Counted from the stretch's first letter, positions 1 through 7,776 are shown. The stretch: 13,840 nt of DNA from JAPLGE01 sp964355545 (GCA_964355545.1 CAYHEK010000040.1:1-13840), one strand, 5' to 3'. Translations and numbers: made by a program. Notes: generated by a model from the letters alone, not told the origin.

Positions 1-3
1 TCC

Positions 4-2346
4 TCAGAGCCTCTCGTCTTCGAGTTCAAAGACGGTCACCCCGTCCCCCCCTTCGGCGAGGGGGGCAGACCCGAAGGAGGCGACGAGGGGAGAGGAGGCG
101 AGGTAGTTCCGCACGGCGTCGCGCAGGGCCCCTGTCCCTTTCCCGTGCAGGATGCTCGCTTTCCGCACGTCGGCGAGGACGAGCCGATCGAGGTACAGTA
201 AGACCTCGCGCAGCGCCTCGCTCACCGTCATCCCACGCACGTTGAGCTGGAGGCTCACCTCGCCCACAGGCGGGGGAGGAAAGAGCGAGGGCCGCGGCAC
301 CTTCTCGTCCTTGGGCCTTGCCGGGCCGAGGTCCGCCGGCTCGGTGAGGACGCGGACGCCGTCGAGGTCGACGGTGACCTTGCCGCGCGGGGAGAGGTGG
401 ACGATCCGGCCGTCGGCGTCGACGCTTCGCACGTGCACCGTCCGCCCGACCTCGAGCTCCGCGGGCGAGAGGGGCTCCTCACGATCCTTCGGAGGAGGCT
501 CCTCCTCGCGCACCTCTTCACGCAGGGCGGCGATCTCCTGGTACGCCGCCTTCGCCGTCTCGGCCGTCGGCCGTGCGCGGAGCTCCGAAAGGAGGCGCTC
601 CACCTCCTCCTGCCCGCGGCGCAGGAAGGCCTCGAGCCTCTTTAGATCTGCGGAGAGCTCTCCCTCCTTCTTCTCCGCAAAGGCGGCCAGGCGCTCGCTG
701 TAGATCCCTTTCAAGCGGGTCGCCTCGGTGAGCTCTCGCTCGGCCTCCTCTCGGCGGCGGAGCATCGCCTGGCGCTCGCGCTCGAGGTCCTCGATGATGT
801 CGTCGGCGAGGATCTCTCCCTGGGAGAGGAAGGAGCGGGCGCGGTCCACGAGCGCCTCGGAGAGGCCGAGCCCCCTCGCGATGACGAAGGCGTTGCTCCG
901 GCCGGGGACCCCTTCGATCACGCGGAAGGTGGGGGACAGGGTCTCGACGTCGAACTCCATCGACGCCGTCTTCACCGCCGGATGGCGGATGGCGAAGTAC
1001 TTGAGCGGCGTGAGGTGGGTGGAGACGGCGACCAGGGCCTCGGCCTCAAGGAGAGCCTCGAGGATGGAGAGCCCGAGGGCGGCTCCCTCCTGCGGGTCGG
1101 TCCCTGCGCCAAGCTCGTCGAGGAGGACGAGCGAGTCTGCGTCCGCCTCCGCAAGGAGGGAGACGACGTTGCGCATGTGGGCGGAGAAGGTTGACAGGTT
1201 CTGCTCGATCGACTGCTCGTCTCCCATGTCGCTCCGGACCTTCGCGAGGATCACAAGCTCGCTGTCCGGCAAGACGGGGATCGGGATCGCCGACTGGACC
1301 ATGAGGGAGAGGAGGCCGATCGTCTTCAGGGTCACCGTCTTCCCGCCGGTGTTCGGCCCGGTGATCACGGTCATGCGCGCAGGATCCCCGAGCGAAAGCG
1401 AGATCGGCACGACGCGATCCTCGGGGAGGAGGGGATGGCGCGCTTCGCGCAGGACGATGCGTGTGGAGAGGCGGGGGAAGGCGCAGTGCCGGGCGAGGGC
1501 GTAGGAGGCGCGGGCGAAGAGGGAGTCAAGGTGCGAGAGGACCGCCCGGTCGCGCCGGAGGAGAGGCTCTGCGGCGCGAAGGGCCTCGGTAAGCTCGCGC
1601 AGGATGCGCAGCCTCTCCTCGCGGATCGCGGCCTCAAGCTCGGCGATCGCGTTGTTCTCCGGAACGAGCGCGGTCGGCTCTGCGTACAGGGTCTGCCCGG
1701 TCGCCGAGCGGTCGTGGACCACAAACTGGGCTTCTCCCCTCGCCCCACTCTTGATCGGGATCACGAGCCGGCCCAAGCGGCGGGTGACGACCGGCTCGCT
1801 CACGAGGTCTGGGCTCTGGTCGATCAGGGAGCGGAGCTTCCGCTCGACTCGCTCTTCGAGGGCCCGCCGTTTGCGCAGAAGCTCTGCAAGGAGCGGCGAG
1901 GCGTTGTCGCGAAGCTCGCCGTGCTCGTCGATCGCGCGGTAGATCCTCTTCGCGAGCCCCTCCTCCTCGGAGAGGCGCTCGGCGAGGCATCGCAGGAGAG
2001 GGAAGGACTCCTGAGCGGCGAGGGCGGAGCGGATCCGGCCGGTGGCCTCGATCGTCTCGAGGACAAGGAGGAACTCCTCCCCGCCGAGGAGGGCCTCCTC
2101 CCGGGCGTGAGTCAGGAGCGGGGAAAGGTCGTGCACGCCGCCGAACGAGAAACGACCCTTCCTCTCGAGGAAGGAGATCGCCTCCCCCACCTCGGCGATC
2201 CCCCGCTCGATCCCTTCCCGGTCGAAAAGCGGGACGAGGGCCGCGATCGCCTCCTCACCCAGGGAGGAGGAGGCGAACCCCTTCACGAGCACCTTCAGGC
2301 GATCGTACTCCAGGTCGCGCAGGGTCTTTTCGTTCGCGATGGTCAC
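4..2346 (-). CDS. mutS2: MutS2 family protein (ATPase with Smr domain)
   Basis: This is a 780-residue protein, the normal length for MutS2. In order it shows a MutS core and clamp region (about 1-300), an ABC-type ATPase with Walker A GPNTGGKT at 330-337 and Walker B LVLLDELGAGTDP at about 406-418, the STH switch at 442-444, a long charged coiled coil (about 510-620), a KOW-like segment (about 630-685) and a C-terminal Smr domain with LNVRG at 701-705 and HGKGTG at 734-739. The MutS1 mismatch-reading domain is absent. Known family roles are suppression of homologous recombination and, in some bacteria, rescue or splitting of collided ribosomes; which applies here cannot be told. The start is GTG at 2346-2344, whose GTGA overlaps the TGA stop of the upstream fabK-like gene, so translation is probably coupled. 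The Smr LDLR motif reads LNVR, with Asn replacing the usual Asp. Confidence 0.96.
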   Translation of the reverse strand: MTIANEKTLRDLEYDRLKVLVKGFASSSLGEEAIAALVPLFDREGIERGIAEVGEAISFLERKGRFSFGGVHDLSPLLTHAREEALLGGEEFLLVLETIEATGRIRSALAAQESFPLLRCLAERLSEEEGLAKRIYRAIDEHGELRDNASPLLAELLRKRRALEERVERKLRSLIDQSPDLVSEPVVTRRLGRLVIPIKSGARGEAQFVVHDRSATGQTLYAEPTALVPENNAIAELEAAIREERLRILRELTEALRAAEPLLRRDRAVLSHLDSLFARASYALARHCAFPRLSTRIVLREARHPLLPEDRVVPISLSLGDPARMTVITGPNTGGKTVTLKTIGLLSLMVQSAIPIPVLPDSELVILAKVRSDMGDEQSIEQNLSTFSAHMRNVVSLLAEADADSLVLLDELGAGTDPQEGAALGLSILEALLEAEALVAVSTHLTPLKYFAIRHPAVKTASMEFDVETLSPTFRVIEGVPGRSNAFVIARGLGLSEALVDRARSFLSQGEILADDIIEDLERERQAMLRRREEAERELTEATRLKGIYSERLAAFAEKKEGELSADLKRLEAFLRRGQEEVERLLSELRARPTAETAKAAYQEIAALREEVREEEPPPKDREEPLSPAELEVGRTVHVRSVDADGRIVHLSPRGKVTVDLDGVRVLTEPADLGPARPKDEKVPRPSLFPPPPVGEVSLQLNVRGMTVSEALREVLLYLDRLVLADVRKASILHGKGTGALRDAVRNYLASSPLVASFGSAPLAEGGDGVTVFELEDERL

Positions 2347-3278
2347 TCGTCCAACACCCCCGCCGGGAGGAGCCTTCTTGCCTCACTCACCATCCTCTCC
2401 AGGATCGTCCGCACTGGCTCGATCGTGTTGATCAGACCTGCGATCTGGCCGGCCATCAGGGAGCCGGTCTCCGTGTCACCATCGCAGACCGCGCGGCGGA
2501 GACCGCCCCCGGCGAGGTGCTCGAACTCCTCGCGGGGTCGGCCTTCCCTCTCGTAGCGCGCGAACTCCTTCGTCAGGCAGTTCTCGATCGCGCGCACCGG
2601 CGCGCCCAGGCTCCTCCCCGTGACGGTCGTCGAGCGGTCGGTCGCCTTGAGGATCGCTCCCTTGTAGTTGGGATGGACGGGTGCCTCGACCGAGGCGAGG
2701 AACCTCGTCCCCATCTGCACCCCGTGCGCGCCGAGGACGAGAGCGGCGGCGAGGCCGCGGCCGTCGGCGATTCCGCCTGCGGCGACGACCGGGACGGAGA
2801 CGGCGTCGACCACCTGCGGAACGAGCGTCATCGTCGTCGCCTCACCGACGTGCCCGCCGGACTCGGTCCCCTCGGCGACGATCCCGTCCGCTCCCGCCCG
2901 CTCCATCCGCCGGGCGAGGGCCACGGCGGCGACGACCGGAAAGACCAGAATCCCCGCCTCCTTGAGTCGCTCAAGATACTTCCCCGGATTCCCCGCGCCC
3001 GTCGTCACGAGGGCCACGCGCTCGCGGAGGACGACCTCGAACTGGGCGTCGACGTTTGGGTCCATGAGCATCAGGTTCACCCCGAACGGCGCCCGGGTCC
3101 TCGCGCGGACCGCGGCGATCTCCTGCAAGAGAGTCTGCGGGCTCATCCCGCCCGAGCCGATGATCCCGAGAGCCCCGGCCTCGGAGACGGCGGCGACGAG
3201 CGGGGCGCGCGCGACGTGCGCCATCCCGCCGAGGAAGATCGGGTAGCGAATGTGAAGAGTCTCGCAGAGCCGATTCAC
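2343..3278 (-). CDS. fabK: FMN-dependent enoyl-ACP reductase II / nitronate monooxygenase family (FabK-like)
   Basis: This 311-residue TIM-barrel flavoprotein has FabK's usual length. It shows the N-terminal RYPIFLGGMA strand, the ESGGHVG motif at 139-145 whose His143 matches the catalytic histidine of FabK, the FMN phosphate-binding AAGGIADGRG at about 166-175, and MGTRF. The C-terminal half (HPNYK, RAIEN, DTETGSLMAGQIAGLI) reads like FabK rather than a typical 2-nitropropane dioxygenase. The inferred role is the last reduction step of fatty-acid elongation; nitronate oxidation is the alternative. The frame is open 17 codons further upstream, but I start at GTG 3278 because AAGGAGG lies 6 nt before it and residues upstream of it do not belong to the fold. 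It heads an operon with mutS2, which it overlaps by 4 nt. No other fatty-acid gene is adjacent. Confidence 0.85.
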   Translation of the reverse strand: MNRLCETLHIRYPIFLGGMAHVARAPLVAAVSEAGALGIIGSGGMSPQTLLQEIAAVRARTRAPFGVNLMLMDPNVDAQFEVVLRERVALVTTGAGNPGKYLERLKEAGILVFPVVAAVALARRMERAGADGIVAEGTESGGHVGEATTMTLVPQVVDAVSVPVVAAGGIADGRGLAAALVLGAHGVQMGTRFLASVEAPVHPNYKGAILKATDRSTTVTGRSLGAPVRAIENCLTKEFARYEREGRPREEFEHLAGGGLRRAVCDGDTETGSLMAGQIAGLINTIEPVRTILERMVSEARRLLPAGVLDE

Positions 3279-3284
3279 GCTCGT

Positions 3285-3291
3285 CCTCCTT
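3285..3291 (-). promoter_or_regulatory. Ribosome binding site of fabK-like gene
   Basis: The minus strand reads AAGGAGG, a full Shine-Dalgarno, with 6 nt (ACGAGC) before GTG 3278. It decides the start of the fabK-like gene against the longer open frame that begins at 3329. Confidence 0.85.
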
Positions 3292-3319
3292 ACGACGACA
3301 CTCGGTCGCTCACCAGGGG

Positions 3320-3328
3320 ATGATACCA
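3320..3328 (-). promoter_or_regulatory. Candidate extended -10 promoter of the fabK-mutS2 operon
   Basis: The minus strand reads TGGTATCAT, an extended -10 (TGn plus a hexamer matching TATAAT at five of six bases). No good -35 is seen at 16-18 bp, which is common for extended -10 promoters. Transcription would begin near 3313 and give a leader of about 35 nt containing the AAGGAGG site. This is inference from the motif and its position only. Confidence 0.45.
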
Positions 3329-3364
3329 CGAGGGGCTTCCCAAGCTAGAGGTGGGAGCCTCAAG

Positions 3365-3393
3365 TTGAAAAGCGCCCCCTGAATTCTCACAAT
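3365..3393 (+). promoter_or_regulatory. Candidate promoter of the MATE transporter gene
   Basis: TTGAAA (3365-3370, five of six to TTGACA), a 17-bp spacer and CACAAT (3388-3393, four of six to TATAAT) lie about 53 bp upstream of GTG 3446. It faces away from the fabK promoter in the same 167-bp divergent gap. A leader of about 45 nt with a strong ribosome site would follow. Confidence 0.4.
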
Positions 3394-3445
3394 CCCGCAC
3401 CATACCTAGAAAACCCGCCTTGGAAAGAGAGGAAAGGAGACAAGG

Positions 3446-4825
3446 GTGGAGAGAGAGCCTCGGCCCCTCCAGAGGGCGTGGGAGCACGTGAAGCTCCATC
3501 CGGGTCGCTCGCGCGACGTCATCCACCTCGCCTATCCGGTCGCTTTGGGGATGGTCTCGATCACCCTCCTCAGCGTGGTGGACACGGCGATGCTCGGCTG
3601 GCTGGGCCCGGTCCCTCTCGCCGCCGCGGGGATCGCGAGCGTCGCCTTCTTCGCGATCGTCTTCTCCCTCGGCGGGATTGGAGTCGGTGTCCAGACCCTC
3701 ACCGCGCGGCGCTACGGGGAAGGGAACCTCGAGCAGTCCGGAGAGGTCCTGAACGCCGGTCTCCTCCTCGCCCTCGCCGGTGGTCTTCCCCTCGTCGTCG
3801 CGAGCCCATGGCTCTCCCGTCTCATCGCCCCGTTCCTCTCGCCGAACAGCGAGGTCGTCCGTCTCGGGGAGATCTACCTGCGCTATCGCTTCTTCGGGGG
3901 TGCCTTCTTCTTCCTTGAGCTCGTGTTCGGCGGCTTCTTCAATGGGGTAGGCGACACGAAACAACAGCTTGTCTTCGCGATCCTGGTCACCGCGGTGAAC
4001 ATCCTCCTTGACTATCTCCTCATCTTCGGCCACGCCGGGCTCCCGCGCATGGGCGTGGCCGGCGCGGCGATCGCCTCCACCATCGCAACGGCCCTGGGCG
4101 TCGTCTATCTCGTCGCGGTCAGCCTCTCTTTGCGCTATCGGACGCGCTTTTCCCCCTACCGCCACCTCGCCCGCGCGCTCCCCAAGGTCCTTGCGATCCT
4201 TCGCTTGTCGGCCCCCGCGATGGCGCAGCGCTTCATCTCGAACGGAAGCTTCTTCCTCTTCTTCGCGATCGTCGCGCGGATTGGGACCCTCGAGCTTGCG
4301 GCGAGCAACGTGATCCGCTCCGTCCTCGAGCTTTCCATCATGCCGGCGATCGGGATCGGGATCGCCGCGGCGACCCTCGTCGGCCAGAACCTTGGTGCCA
4401 AGAGGCCGGACGAGGCGGAGGTCTTCGCCTGGGAGGCGGCGAAGCTCGCGGCCTACCTGATGGCGACCGTGGGGCTCCTCTTCGTCGCCTTCCCGGAGGG
4501 GATCTTCTCCCTCTACACGAACGACCCCGTGGTGATCGCCCTGGGCCGCCTTCCTCTCGTCCTTCTCGGCGCGACGCAGGTCCTCGGCGGCGTGGGGATC
4601 GTGATCGGGCAGAGCCTGCAAGGAGCGGGAAACACCCGCTTCATCATGCTCGTCGAGCTTGCGATCTGCGGCCTCCTCTACCTGCCGACTGCCTACTTGC
4701 TCGGCGTCCAGTGCCGTCTGGGGATCGTCGGCGCCTGGTCGGGGGAGTTTGCGTACTGGTCGGCCCTCGCCCTCCTCACAGGCTGGAAGTTCCACCAGGG
4801 GCGGTGGAAGGAGATCCGGATCTAG
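3446..4825 (+). CDS. MATE family efflux transporter
   Basis: This 459-residue integral membrane protein has about 12 hydrophobic helices arranged as two six-helix halves, as expected for MATE/NorM-DinF antiporters (usually 440-480 residues). The first half opens with the family signature around VDTAMLGWLGPVPLAAAG (45-62), with Pro31 and Asp46 in helix 1. Further MATE landmarks are NILLDYLLIFG, LPRMGVAGAAIA (about 199-210) and, in the second half, LVGQNLGAKRPDEA. Family members export organic cations, drugs or metabolites using a Na+ or H+ gradient; the substrate cannot be read from the sequence. The start is GTG 3446 with AAAGGAGA ending 5 nt upstream. The gene is monocistronic and ends tail-to-tail with the glycerate kinase, sharing three bases of stop codon. 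A 640-codon open frame on the opposite strand is a GC-driven shadow. Confidence 0.94.
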   Translation: MEREPRPLQRAWEHVKLHPGRSRDVIHLAYPVALGMVSITLLSVVDTAMLGWLGPVPLAAAGIASVAFFAIVFSLGGIGVGVQTLTARRYGEGNLEQSGEVLNAGLLLALAGGLPLVVASPWLSRLIAPFLSPNSEVVRLGEIYLRYRFFGGAFFFLELVFGGFFNGVGDTKQQLVFAILVTAVNILLDYLLIFGHAGLPRMGVAGAAIASTIATALGVVYLVAVSLSLRYRTRFSPYRHLARALPKVLAILRLSAPAMAQRFISNGSFFLFFAIVARIGTLELAASNVIRSVLELSIMPAIGIGIAAATLVGQNLGAKRPDEAEVFAWEAAKLAAYLMATVGLLFVAFPEGIFSLYTNDPVVIALGRLPLVLLGATQVLGGVGIVIGQSLQGAGNTRFIMLVELAICGLLYLPTAYLLGVQCRLGIVGAWSGEFAYWSALALLTGWKFHQGRWKEIRI

Positions 4826-4831
4826 TCCGGA
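4815..4831. terminator. Hairpin holding two interlocked stop codons (candidate bidirectional terminator)
   Basis: TCCGGA (4815-4820), loop TCTAG (4821-4825) and TCCGGA (4826-4831) form a 6-bp stem on either strand. The loop contains CTAG, which supplies TAG to the MATE gene (4823-4825) and TAG to the convergent glycerate kinase gene (4822-4824). No U tract follows on either side, so its strength as an intrinsic terminator is doubtful. Confidence 0.35.
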
Positions 4832-6180
4832 GGCCGGAACGCGACGAGGAGGAGGTCGGCGACGTTCGTCCGCGTCGGGCCGGTCAAGAGAAGGTCCCCC
4901 GTCGCGCGGAGGAGCGGGTGGGAGTCGTTCTCCGCCAGGGCGCGCTCCGCGTCGAAGCCAAGGCCCCTCGCCCGGCGCACGGTCTCGCCGTCGACGAGGG
5001 CTCCCGCCGCGTCGGTCGGGCCGTCGGTCCCGTCGGTCCCCAGAGCCGCGACCACGACGCCTCTCTCCCCTTCGAGGCGGATCGCCGCGGCGAGGGCGGC
5101 CTCTTGATTTCGCCCTCCGAGACCCTCTCCGCGCACCGTCACCGTCGTCTCCCCTCCTCCGACGGCGAGCGCCTTCGCCCTTCCGGAACGGCCAAGCTCG
5201 CGGCCGAGGCAAGCGAGGGCCTCTCCCGCGGCGCGCGCCTCGCCCACGATCGGCTCCTCGAGGAGGCGGACCGCGTACCCGCGCCTCTCCCCCTCGCGGC
5301 AGACCGCGGCGACCGCCGTGCGATTGTTTCCAACGACGAAGGCCCTCGCGCTATGGAAGATCGGGTCCCCCGGCTTCGGCGTCTCCGCGATCCTCCCCGC
5401 AAGGCCAGACTCGATCCTCTCGCGCACCGAGCGCGGCACGTCGTCCCACAGGCCGTGGCGGACAAGGACCTCCCGCGCGTCCCCAAAGGTCGATGGGTCG
5501 GGAACGGTCGGGCCGGAGGAGATCGCCTCGAGCCGATCCCCGACGACGTCGGAGAGGAGGAGGGAGACGCTCGTGGCCGGTCGAAGGAGCGCGGCGAGCT
5601 GGCCACCCAGGAGAGAGGTGACGTGGCGGCGGACCGCGTTTATCTCCTCGATCCCGGCACCACAGCGAAGGAGCGCCGCGGTGAGCGTGCGTAGGTCCTC
5701 GAGGGTGATCCCCGGCGCGGGGAGGGAGAGGAGGGCCGATCCGCCTCCGGAGAAGAGGCACAGGACAAGGTCCCTCTCGCCGACCTTCTCCGCGAGGGCG
5801 CGCACGGCCCGGGCGCCGGCCGCTCCGCGCTCGTCCGGGAGGGGGTGCCCTCCTTCGTAGACCTTGACTCGTTTCGTGGGAAAAGAATAGCCGTAACGGG
5901 TCACGACGACTCCGTCGGTGAGCGGGCCCCTCAGGACCCCTTCCACCTCCTGCGCCATGGCCGCGCTCGCCTTCCCGGCGCCGAGGAGGAAGACGCGACG
6001 ATCGGAAAGGGAGTAGACCTCCTCGCCAACCCGCAGGCGATTCCCTTCCCGTGCGACGTGCTCGCGGATCACCCGGCGCGGAGAGACGGTCTCGAGCCCC
6101 GCCTCCAAGAGAAGAAGGATCTCTTCGCGGGCCTCCCGTTCCCTCAAGGCCGAGCGGTCAAAGCGGACTCTCTCCATCAT
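4822..6180 (-). CDS. Glycerate 2-kinase (GckA/TtuD, MOFRL family)
   Basis: This 452-residue protein covers the whole two-domain glycerate 2-kinase family. It would phosphorylate D-glycerate at C2 with ATP to give 2-phosphoglycerate, feeding serine, glyoxylate or sugar-acid carbon into lower glycolysis. The N-terminal DUF4147-type domain shows LLGAGKAS with Lys70, SGGGSALL at 144-151 and ISSGPTVPDPS at 220-230. The C-terminal MOFRL domain shows GGGETTV, GGRNQE at 355-360, GTDGTDGPTDAAG at 381-393 and GPTRTNVADL at 434-443. Two consecutive ATG codons (6180 and 6177) are possible starts, and GGTGA just upstream fits either. The frame is open as far as 6555, but that part is the shadow of the preceding gene. 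It overlaps the upstream glycosylase gene by 23 nt, which suggests translational coupling in an amidase-glycosylase-kinase operon. Confidence 0.92.
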   Translation of the reverse strand: MMERVRFDRSALREREAREEILLLLEAGLETVSPRRVIREHVAREGNRLRVGEEVYSLSDRRVFLLGAGKASAAMAQEVEGVLRGPLTDGVVVTRYGYSFPTKRVKVYEGGHPLPDERGAAGARAVRALAEKVGERDLVLCLFSGGGSALLSLPAPGITLEDLRTLTAALLRCGAGIEEINAVRRHVTSLLGGQLAALLRPATSVSLLLSDVVGDRLEAISSGPTVPDPSTFGDAREVLVRHGLWDDVPRSVRERIESGLAGRIAETPKPGDPIFHSARAFVVGNNRTAVAAVCREGERRGYAVRLLEEPIVGEARAAGEALACLGRELGRSGRAKALAVGGGETTVTVRGEGLGGRNQEAALAAAIRLEGERGVVVAALGTDGTDGPTDAAGALVDGETVRRARGLGFDAERALAENDSHPLLRATGDLLLTGPTRTNVADLLLVAFRPPD

Positions 6181-6862
6181 CTTCACCGTGCGCCGCCGTG
6201 GGCGCCTCCCCCGCCTTGGGGAACGCGCATTGCGGCTTGAGTGGACACCCCGCGCACAGGGGGCGCGGCCGGCAGCGCTCCTTGCCGTGGCGGACGAAGA
6301 GGGCGTGGTACTCATTGTACAGGGAGGGATCCGGCGCGAGGTTCTCCATGAAGAGGGCCCGAATCTCCTCGTAGCGCGCCCGCTCCTTGATGAGACCCAG
6401 ACGAGAGAGGATCCGGCGGGTGTAGGCGTCGACGACGAAGCTCGGCTTTCCCGCGGCGTAGAGGAGGATCGCGTCCGCCGTCTCCTCTCCGATTCCCCGC
6501 ACCGCGAGGAGATCCTGCCGCAGGGCGGGAAGGGGAAGCGCAAGGAAGCGCACAAGATCCCCGTCGTGCCGCTCGTTCAGGAAGTCGAGGAATGCCTTCA
6601 GCTTCTTTGCCTTCTCGTTGTAGTAGACAGAGGGACGGACGAGGGAGGCGATTGTCTCAAGCGGAGCCCGCGCCAGGGAGGCGGGATCCATCAGCCCGGC
6701 CTCCTTCAGGTTTGCGATCGCCCGCTCCACGTTCGACCAGGCCACGCGCTGGGTGAGGATCGCCCCAACGACCACCTCGAACGGGGTCGCCCCCGGCCAC
6801 CAGTGCTGTCTCCCGTAGGCCTCAAGTAGAAGGCGCAAGAGCGAGGAGAGGCGCTCCCTCAA
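6158..6862 (-). CDS. Endonuclease III-related HhH-GPD DNA glycosylase with Fe-S loop
   Basis: This 234-residue base-excision repair protein belongs to the HhH-GPD superfamily. The hairpin-helix-hairpin is VRGIGEETADAILLYA (121-136), followed by VVDAYTRR with the catalytic Asp145. A C-terminal cluster of Cys197, 203, 206 and 212 (C-x5-C-x2-C-x5-C) should hold a 4Fe-4S cluster, one residue shorter in the first gap than E. coli Nth. At the position of Nth's lyase lysine the protein has Glu127, which suggests a monofunctional glycosylase. This fits the endonuclease III-related group that includes MagIII (3-methyladenine type) rather than true Nth. The start is TTG 6862, with GGGGAG ending 8 nt upstream, because residues further upstream belong to the amidase gene in another frame. 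It begins 2 nt after the amidase stop and overlaps the kinase downstream. Confidence 0.88.
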   Translation of the reverse strand: MRERLSSLLRLLLEAYGRQHWWPGATPFEVVVGAILTQRVAWSNVERAIANLKEAGLMDPASLARAPLETIASLVRPSVYYNEKAKKLKAFLDFLNERHDGDLVRFLALPLPALRQDLLAVRGIGEETADAILLYAAGKPSFVVDAYTRRILSRLGLIKERARYEEIRALFMENLAPDPSLYNEYHALFVRHGKERCRPRPLCAGCPLKPQCAFPKAGEAPTAAHGEDDGESPL

Positions 6863-6864
6863 CG

Positions 6865-7509
6865 CTACTTCTCCCCGAGGAACTGGAGGATTGCCTCGCA
6901 GATCGCGTCGGCGATCCGGCTCTGGTAGGAGAGGCTCTCGAGGAGTTTCGCTTCGTAGCGGTTGGTGAGGAAGCCAACCTCGAGGAGGGCCGCCGGCATC
7001 GTCGCGTGGCGGATGAAAAGCGGGGCCTGCTTCACCCCGCGATCCTCGGCCCCCGTCTGTGTGGCGACGTAACGCTGAAGGAGCTCCGCCAGGCGCCAGC
7101 TCGCGCTCGCCGGGCCGTCGCCGTCGTCGACGAGCGTCTCCACCCCCGAGATCCCGGCCTGGGAGTGCGCGTTGCAGTGGATGCTCACGTAGAGGTGGGC
7201 GCCCAGACGGTTGGCTTCCAGGACGCGATCGCTCGGGAAGACGTACTCGTCGCCCTGCCGACTGAGGACGACACGCAGATGCGGATGCTCGAGGAGCCTG
7301 AGGAAGACCATTTCCGCGATCCACCGCGTGATCTCCTTCTCTGAAGTCCCGTCGGCCGCGGTCGCGCCTGGGTCCCTCCCTCCGTGGCCAGGATCGATCA
7401 CCACCGTGAACTGGTACGAGACGGTTGGGCCCCCAACATCGGCCGGAAACGCCGCCATGCAGAGAAGAAGGAGGGTGAGGACGAGCGTCAGCCTAGAGGG
7501 TCGAACCAA
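6865..7509 (-). CDS. Exported N-acetylmuramoyl-L-alanine amidase (Amidase_3)
   Basis: This 214-residue zinc amidase should cut the bond between MurNAc and the L-Ala of the peptide stem in peptidoglycan. Residues 1-23 form a signal peptide (short basic start, hydrophobic stretch, AAFPA). The Amidase_3 fold shows DPGHGG with Zn ligand His42, Glu57 in the SEKE segment as second ligand, SIHCNAH with His111 as third ligand, and LLEVGFLTN with catalytic Glu177. There is no AMIN or SPOR domain, so it is a minimal CwlD/AmiC-type catalytic unit. The start is TTG 7509: the codon just before it is an in-frame TGA, AAGGAG lies 10 nt upstream, and only this start gives a full signal peptide. It is the first gene of a three-gene minus-strand run. 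Confidence 0.93.
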   Translation of the reverse strand: MVRPSRLTLVLTLLLLCMAAFPADVGGPTVSYQFTVVIDPGHGGRDPGATAADGTSEKEITRWIAEMVFLRLLEHPHLRVVLSRQGDEYVFPSDRVLEANRLGAHLYVSIHCNAHSQAGISGVETLVDDGDGPASASWRLAELLQRYVATQTGAEDRGVKQAPLFIRHATMPAALLEVGFLTNRYEAKLLESLSYQSRIADAICEAILQFLGEK

Positions 7510-7510
7510 T

Positions 7511-7537
7511 CAGCGATCACTCCTTGCGATGTCGCTG
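7511..7537 (-). promoter_or_regulatory. Hairpin presenting the amidase ribosome binding site in its loop
   Basis: On the minus strand CAGCGA, a 15-nt loop and TCGCTG form a 6-bp stem directly before the TTG start. The loop contains AAGGAG. Folding would leave the Shine-Dalgarno exposed while shortening its effective distance to the start codon. The pairing is visible; the effect is inferred. Confidence 0.35.
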
Positions 7538-7549
7538 GCAGGGTACGCG

Positions 7550-7578
7550 ATGGCTCGCCCTCGGGTAAGGCGAGCCGT
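7550..7578. other. GC-rich hairpin in the gap between amidase and GDPD
   Basis: GGCTCGCC (7552-7559) and GGCGAGCC (7569-7576) pair perfectly around a 9-nt loop, and can extend to 10 pairs with one G-U on the plus strand. No U tract follows on either strand, so it is more likely part of the amidase leader than a terminator. Confidence 0.4.
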
Positions 7579-7718
7579 CACGGAGAGAGATGACATCTGG
7601 GAAGGGGGAGCGGGCGAAGCGTCCTCTCAGGATCAAGAAGACAAGAGGTGACTCTCTGCTTTTCCCGGATGCGGCATGTGCCCATTCCGTTCCAGTGAAT
7701 CGCGCATCCGTCCCGAGC

Positions 7719-7748
7719 GAGACTCCCCCTCGCGGCGCGCGCTATAAT
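7719..7748 (+). promoter_or_regulatory. Candidate promoter of the GDPD gene
   Basis: A perfect TATAAT lies at 7743-7748 in otherwise GC-rich DNA, with a weak -35 GAGACT (7719-7724, matching only the central GAC) 18 bp upstream. Transcription would begin near 7755, about 20 nt before the GTG start, leaving just enough leader for the ribosome site GGGAGGGGA. Confidence 0.55.
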
Positions 7749-7776
7749 CGGGGGGCACGACCTGGGAGGGGAGAGA

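Noticed and set aside
1435..2556. 373-codon plus-strand open frame opposite mutS2, and similar frames at 152, 728 and 2517
   Set aside because: All are antisense to well-recognised proteins, with no family likeness or ribosome site; typical GC-rich shadow frames.
3290..5212. 640-codon open frame on the minus strand, opposite the MATE gene
   Set aside because: It is a by-product of high GC and codon bias: its product is an Arg/Asp/Glu/Gly-rich low-complexity string, and it overlaps the clear MATE and glycerate kinase genes.
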